A stretch of DNA of 9,619 nt from Gammaproteobacteria bacterium (GTDB taxonomy: Bacteria > Pseudomonadota > Gammaproteobacteria > DSM-19610). The stretch is from assembly GCA_011371465.1 (NCBI GenBank), contig DRQL01000358.1:1-9619 (forward strand). The letters run 5' to 3'. The position numbers were made by a program, and so were the translations under genes. Positions within the stretch are counted from its first letter, which is position 1. The number at the start of each line of letters is the position of its first letter. Of this stretch, positions 5,788-9,619 are shown piece after piece. The notes beneath the pieces are model-generated. The model was not told the origin of the DNA, searched no databases, and saw only the letters and a program-made list of their open reading frames with translations.

Positions 5788-7089
5788 ATGGCCCGTAAAC
5801 AACAAGAACTGGCATGGGTTGCGGCCGGACAGGCGCTCACCCTCGGGATCGGCTTTCTGTCGATCAAGATCCTGACCGGCATGATGGGAGTCGCCGCGTA
5901 CGGCCAGCTGATGCTCGGCGTTTCGATTGCAGCGCTGATCAGCCTGTTCATCTACGGACCGCTGGGCCAGGCGGCAACGCGCTTCTATTCCGTTTGCCGC
6001 GCCAGGGGAGATCTCGGTGGTTATATCCAGGCTTTCCGGACGATCCATACCCGCCTGCTGAAAGCGTTGATGCTGCCTGCATTCGCAGTAGCAGCTGCCT
6101 CGAGCCTGGTTATCGAGGGGATATGGCCGTACCTGGTTGCAGCCGCTATTCTCTATGCGGCGGTCAGCGGCATCAACCACGGTTTTATATCGATGTTCGG
6201 CGGCATGCGGCGACGCGCCGTCGTGGCGGTCCACCAGGCCGCCGAATCGGCGGCACGTTTGTCCGGCGCCGTGCTCATGATGTTGCTTGCCGGCATTTCT
6301 CCTGCGGCGGCACTGGTCGGTTATGGGGCGGGCAGCCTGCTGGTACTGGGTTCGCTCTCCCGGGTAGCCGGCACCAGCAACGGGCTTGTGCACGTACAGC
6401 AGCTCCCTCCCCCGGCCTCTGGCAATGCGAACACGGAAGAACAGGCGCTCTACGAAGAAATCCGGCGCTATGTCCTGCCATTCCTGGTATGGGCGGCGAT
6501 AGGGTATGCTTTCCTGCACGGGGACCGGTGGATGCTGCAGGGGGTGCGCGGGCCGGAGGCGGTGGGGGCGTACGTCGCCATTTACCAGATCGGAAGCGCA
6601 CTGCCCAACGCGCTCATCGCGATCATTTCCCAGTACCTCGAGCCACTTGTGTTCGAACGGTTCGAGGCAGCAGACAACGCCGAACGCCAAAGGGATGGAA
6701 TGGCATTGATTCGAAAGGCAACACTGTATATCGGCCTGTTTCTGACACTCATCGTGTCGCTGGCGGCGACGTGGTCAGCGGAAATCACCGGCTTTGTAAC
6801 CACCCCCGAATTCACCCGCCACGCAGGCCTGCTGGCCTGGATCGTTGCGGCAACGGGTTTGATCGGACTCGGGCAGATCCTGACCATCCAGGGACTCGCC
6901 ATGCGCCGACCGTCGGCCTACATTGGACCAAAAGCAGTCGCCGCCGGCGTGCTGCTGGGAGCTGCCTTTTTCGGAGCGACACAACGTGGCGCGGAAGGTG
7001 TGGCCATGGCGCTGACTGCTGCCGGCACGGTCTACCTGGTCTCCGTTCTCGCAGTCAACACACGCCTGTCCAGGTATGAGCCCAGCTAG
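5788..7089 (+). CDS. Wzx-type oligosaccharide flippase (MOP superfamily)
   Basis: The 433-residue protein has about twelve hydrophobic segments, roughly at 10-30, 41-56, 90-108, 113-130, 157-172, 174-190, 228-244, 262-283, 311-328, 344-366, 379-396 and 403-422. This is the size and layout of polysaccharide-exporting MOP/Wzx proteins, as is the opening WVAAGQALTLGIGFLSIKIL followed by AAYGQ. The likely role is moving undecaprenyl-linked oligosaccharide from the inner to the outer leaflet of the inner membrane. A soluble stretch at about 195-222, between segments six and seven, is the usual central loop. The ATG at 5788 matches the family's N-terminus, but I see no Shine-Dalgarno, and the leader carries a hairpin; translation may be weak or structure-dependent. 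The next gene begins 57 bases downstream in the same direction with no terminator, so co-transcription is likely. Confidence 0.87.
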   Translation: MARKQQELAWVAAGQALTLGIGFLSIKILTGMMGVAAYGQLMLGVSIAALISLFIYGPLGQAATRFYSVCRARGDLGGYIQAFRTIHTRLLKALMLPAFAVAAASSLVIEGIWPYLVAAAILYAAVSGINHGFISMFGGMRRRAVVAVHQAAESAARLSGAVLMMLLAGISPAAALVGYGAGSLLVLGSLSRVAGTSNGLVHVQQLPPPASGNANTEEQALYEEIRRYVLPFLVWAAIGYAFLHGDRWMLQGVRGPEAVGAYVAIYQIGSALPNALIAIISQYLEPLVFERFEAADNAERQRDGMALIRKATLYIGLFLTLIVSLAATWSAEITGFVTTPEFTRHAGLLAWIVAATGLIGLGQILTIQGLAMRRPSAYIGPKAVAAGVLLGAAFFGATQRGAEGVAMALTAAGTVYLVSVLAVNTRLSRYEPS

Positions 7090-7146
7090 TTTCATGCGAC
7101 GAACGCGGTTGCAGACCATCCGCATCACCAGGAAACGGGTACCGTC

Positions 7147-8490
7147 ATGGGTCTGATCGGCCTGGCGGCCACCCTATTCCTGCTGTCACTCGGCAGCTAC
7201 CCGGTCGTCGAGGCTCGTATCGCCTCGCTGCCGCTTCCCTCCATATTGCTCAGCTTGCTGCTCAGCCTGCTGTTGCTGAACAGCCTGGCAGGTTACCGGA
7301 CAGTGCTCACTCGCCAGGATACGGTTATTTTCGCCGCAGCGACCTTCCTGGCGTCCTGGCTGTTGCTGGTCACCGTCGTTTCATCAGCTGCACTGGGGTA
7401 CGCGGTGGATACCCACCGATATGTTGGTATCGCCTATATCTTCGTCTTCCCCTTCCTTGCGCTGGTTTTCAGGCATCTGAACGCCCGGTGGCTGTTATGG
7501 GCGCTGCTTGGGGGCACTGTGCTGGCCCTGGTGATCGGTTACACCCGATTTTTCACCATCAGCGGGGGGGTTGCCGCTGAACACGCACTCGGTTACTGGG
7601 GTATCAAGTACCTGCCCTCCACGCGTAATTCAGACGTGTTATACCCGGTAATATCCAGCCTGGTCGCTACCGGCCTGTATGCTACCGCCCGCACCCGTTT
7701 CACCAGGACTGTACTTTTATTCATCACCATTGTGTCTTTTGCGGCCGTCATCCTGTCATTGTCGCGTGGAGGCTGGATCGCCCTGTCGGCCGGGTATCTG
7801 TCTTTACTGTGGATTACACGACGGCAACACAGTGTTTTTCGAAAAAGATTCCGGACTGTTGGCGCGATACTTCTGGCGGGTATTGTGATTGCAACCTGGC
7901 TACATTTAAACGAGAGTAACACCCGTTACGATGCCATCGTGGATCGCATGCAATCGATCTTTGATGACGTCGATCCGAGTGTCAGTAACCGCGACCGCCT
8001 GGAACTGGCCATGCATGCTGCCTCTGGCATCCTCCGTAATCCGGTCGGAGTGGGGGTTGGAAATATTGCGTATGCGCTCGAGCTTCCTGTGAACTCGATT
8101 GGCAGCGCAGAGAATGCCTGGCTCACGGTTGGGCTGGAGGGTGGCTGGCCCGCACTGGCCGCCTTCTCTCTGTTCTTTTTCTGGCTTTTTGCCTCAATCC
8201 TGCCGACTTCTTCGCATCGCAAGGTCCAGGATGACAACCATTCACAGGCTGTCGGCATAGCTCTGGTGGCCGCAGTCTTCAGCTACCTGATGTTCAACTA
8301 TGAGCTCAACTCGCTCTTTCTCTGGTCCGTACTGGCCGTTGCCATGAGCACAAGACGGAGGAATTACCATGCAATCTACCGACAGGATCGCGGTGCTGAT
8401 GGCGGTGTACAATGCGCAGGCAACGATAACCGCCGCATTGCGCTCGATTCTCGAGCAGACCCGTCAGGCGGACGAGGTAATCATTGTTGA
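7147..8490 (+). CDS. O-antigen ligase / Wzy polymerase family membrane protein
   Basis: The 447-residue protein is mostly membrane helices, about twelve by eye. It shows the Wzy_C/WaaL hallmarks: SLSRGGWIAL (204-213), a large periplasmic loop at about 253-328 with RDRLELAMHAASGILRNPVG and VGVGNIAYAL (282-311), and AENAWLTVGLEGGWPAL (321-337). Enzymes of this family join undecaprenyl-linked repeat units into polymer, or transfer glycan to an acceptor, in the periplasm. Polymerase and ligase cannot be separated from sequence alone; flippase and transferases next door favour a polymerase. ATG 7147 has only a weak upstream AGGAAA (7130-7135), and no other in-frame start exists back to the flippase stop, which is in the same frame. 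The last 40 or so residues overlap the next gene by 122 bases and lack membrane character, so the true C-terminus may once have been shorter. Confidence 0.85.
   Translation: MGLIGLAATLFLLSLGSYPVVEARIASLPLPSILLSLLLSLLLLNSLAGYRTVLTRQDTVIFAAATFLASWLLLVTVVSSAALGYAVDTHRYVGIAYIFVFPFLALVFRHLNARWLLWALLGGTVLALVIGYTRFFTISGGVAAEHALGYWGIKYLPSTRNSDVLYPVISSLVATGLYATARTRFTRTVLLFITIVSFAAVILSLSRGGWIALSAGYLSLLWITRRQHSVFRKRFRTVGAILLAGIVIATWLHLNESNTRYDAIVDRMQSIFDDVDPSVSNRDRLELAMHAASGILRNPVGVGVGNIAYALELPVNSIGSAENAWLTVGLEGGWPALAAFSLFFFWLFASILPTSSHRKVQDDNHSQAVGIALVAAVFSYLMFNYELNSLFLWSVLAVAMSTRRRNYHAIYRQDRGADGGVQCAGNDNRRIALDSRADPSGGRGNHC
8357..8361 (+). promoter_or_regulatory. Strong Shine-Dalgarno of the GT2 gene inside the polymerase gene
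   Basis: GGAGG at 8357-8361 lies seven bases before the ATG at 8369. It fixes the start of the GT2 glycosyltransferase and so confirms that the overlap with the upstream gene is on the transferase side genuine. Confidence 0.85.
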
Positions 8491-9178
8491 TGACGGCAGC
8501 ACCGACGATACCAGCCGTATTCTGCAGTCATTTGGCCGTCAGCACAGCTTCCGGATCATCCGCCTGCCGGAAAAAAGCGGTTTCACTGCCGCCATCAACG
8601 CGGGACTGGATGCATGTCGTTGTGACTGGATTGCTCGGCTTGACGCAGATGACTGGTGGGAAAGCAATCACCTTGAAACAATCAGGCTGGCACTCGCACA
8701 GGCGGACAAAGACACTTCCCTGGTCGCCACACGCGCCATGTACTGGAATGATGAGCATCATAAGACCGGGGAATCCTGTGGACCGATACATGGTGATGCA
8801 TTGCGTTGCTTCATGATTAACGACAATCCGTTCGTACACAGCGCCACCGTATTCAGGCTCGAGGCAGCGCGCCAGGCAGGCGGCTACCCTGGTGGTGTCA
8901 GATGGGAAGACTACGGGCTGTGGATCGCGCTAATGAGCACGGGCAATGGTCAAATTGTAGACACTACCACGGTGAATTGTCGCAAACAGGCCGGAAGCCT
9001 GTCCGCAGTAAGCAAACTGGCTGCCCTGCGAAGTCGCCTGGAGATGCAGCGCAAGGCCTGGCGGCTTTTCCGGCACTGCTGTCCGCTTACCGGCAGTATA
9101 GAGCTGGCCCTAACCTGGGTTCGCGTCTTTCTTGCGACTGCCAGGCGGATGATGAAGCCCGATAAACGATGCGTGTAG
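8369..9178 (+). CDS. Family 2 glycosyltransferase (GT-A fold)
   Basis: The 269-residue protein begins with IAVLMAVYNAQATI (7-20) and EVIIVDDGSTDDT (36-48), the nucleotide-sugar binding half of GT2 enzymes. It has the metal-binding DXD region ARLDADDWW (89-97) and the acceptor-side WEDYGLW (179-185) with the likely catalytic base in the ED pair. SGFTAAINAGLD (70-81) and NPFVHSATVFR (153-163) also fit the family. It has no signal peptide; the C-terminal part (about 225-262) is amphipathic to hydrophobic and could lie on the membrane. It should add a sugar from a nucleotide donor to a lipid-linked glycan on the cytoplasmic face. The donor cannot be predicted. Its end overlaps the next gene by ten bases, suggesting translational coupling. 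Confidence 0.93.
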   Translation: MQSTDRIAVLMAVYNAQATITAALRSILEQTRQADEVIIVDDGSTDDTSRILQSFGRQHSFRIIRLPEKSGFTAAINAGLDACRCDWIARLDADDWWESNHLETIRLALAQADKDTSLVATRAMYWNDEHHKTGESCGPIHGDALRCFMINDNPFVHSATVFRLEAARQAGGYPGGVRWEDYGLWIALMSTGNGQIVDTTTVNCRKQAGSLSAVSKLAALRSRLEMQRKAWRLFRHCCPLTGSIELALTWVRVFLATARRMMKPDKRCV

Positions 9179-9619
9179 TTGTAATTTCCGAGCACTACCA
9201 TCCGCAGATCGGTGGCGCAGAGCGTGTCAGCCAGGCTATCGCGGAAGCATCGGCCGCAGAAGGATGGGATACGCATGTCTTCACCAGTGGCAAGCCGTCC
9301 GACGTCGAACACCTGAACGATGTCACCATTCACCGGTTCGAAATCAGCGGGAATATGACCAAAGGGATAAAAGGTGACACACGGCTTATCAGAAAGCATC
9401 TCAACGAACTCCATCCGGAAGTCATTGTAGTCTATGCCCTGCAGACCTGGGGGGCGGACATACTCCTGCAGAACGGGAATACTGCGCCCTCGGGGGCCCG
9501 GGTTATCCTCGTACCCTGCGGACTTTCTGCTTTATCCACTCTCACAAGACGCCTGTATTATTTCAGTTATCTCAAACGACTGAAACGGGACTGGCAACGC
9601 TTTGATCACTATATCTTCC
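9169..9619 (+). CDS. Family 4 glycosyltransferase (GT-B fold), 3' end missing
   Basis: Translation from the ATG at 9169 stays open to the window end (150 codons). It opens MRVVVISEHYHPQIGGAERV, the typical start of GT4 transferases with the glycine-rich acceptor-binding loop GGAER at 15-19. A strand/helix alternation follows, including PEVIVVYALQTWGADILL and ARVILVPCG, as in the N-terminal Rossmann domain of GT-B enzymes. The C-terminal donor-binding domain with its EX7E motif would lie beyond the window. The start overlaps the GT2 gene by ten bases. There is no strong Shine-Dalgarno, so expression is probably coupled to the GT2 gene. It belongs to the same polysaccharide operon. Confidence 0.9.
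   Translation, partial: MRVVVISEHYHPQIGGAERVSQAIAEASAAEGWDTHVFTSGKPSDVEHLNDVTIHRFEISGNMTKGIKGDTRLIRKHLNELHPEVIVVYALQTWGADILLQNGNTAPSGARVILVPCGLSALSTLTRRLYYFSYLKRLKRDWQRFDHYIF

Noticed and set aside
5725..6690. Minus-strand open frame of 321 codons opposite the flippase
   Set aside because: The composition is basic and His/Gln-rich with no recognisable domain, and it covers a well supported gene.
5814..7079. Long plus-strand open frame (421 codons) inside the flippase gene
   Set aside because: Its translation is Arg/Gly/His/Pro-rich, typical of an off-frame read of GC-rich DNA, while the other frame gives a coherent twelve-helix membrane protein.
1..9619. CRISPR array, insertion sequence, tRNA or rRNA genes
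   Set aside because: No regularly spaced repeats, transposase, terminal inverted repeats or tRNA-like cloverleaf were seen on either strand.

Overview
The window looks like part of a chromosomal exopolysaccharide / PEP-CTERM region from a moderately GC-rich Gram-negative bacterium, most likely a gammaproteobacterium. The grounds are three secreted proteins with VPLP-type or related C-terminal anchors (two canonical, one miniature), an ExeA/GspA/PEP-CTERM-locus type ATPase, and a run of polysaccharide assembly genes. No genus-level marker is present. No exosortase is encoded here, so it must lie elsewhere if the anchors are functional.

Left part (1-2621): the 3' end of a PEP-CTERM protein gene closes with a strong intrinsic terminator. 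A 316-base gap follows, with a TCAA/TTGA array spaced at 10 bp and a possible RBS-masking hairpin. Next is a 104-residue protein with a signal peptide, only about 17 residues of mature chain, and a VP-W/hydrophobic/RR segment. Its stop codon overlaps, through a shared TTAA, the stop of a convergent third PEP-CTERM gene. That gene is divergent from a YdcF-like DUF218 protein; the gap between them holds a plausible sigma-70 promoter built on a 12-bp palindrome.

Middle (2664-5669): a large minus-strand gene encodes a 796-residue envelope-spanning ATPase: cytoplasmic AAA+ domain, basic/proline-rich linker, one transmembrane helix, long Ala/Pro/Glu periplasmic linker, and an unrecognised four-cysteine C-terminal domain. 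Divergent from it is a small exported acidic protein ending in a transmembrane segment, a nine-glycine run and STPQH.

Right part (5788-9619): four plus-strand genes, closely spaced or overlapping, probably form an operon for surface polysaccharide assembly: a Wzx-type flippase, a Wzy/WaaL-type polymerase or ligase, a GT2 glycosyltransferase and the start of a GT4 glycosyltransferase that runs off the window. Together they fit a Wzx/Wzy-dependent pathway: the transferases build a lipid-linked oligosaccharide, the flippase moves it outward and the polymerase/ligase joins it in the periplasm. The ATPase and the small glycine-rich protein are candidates for an associated envelope machine. That link rests on gene proximity only.
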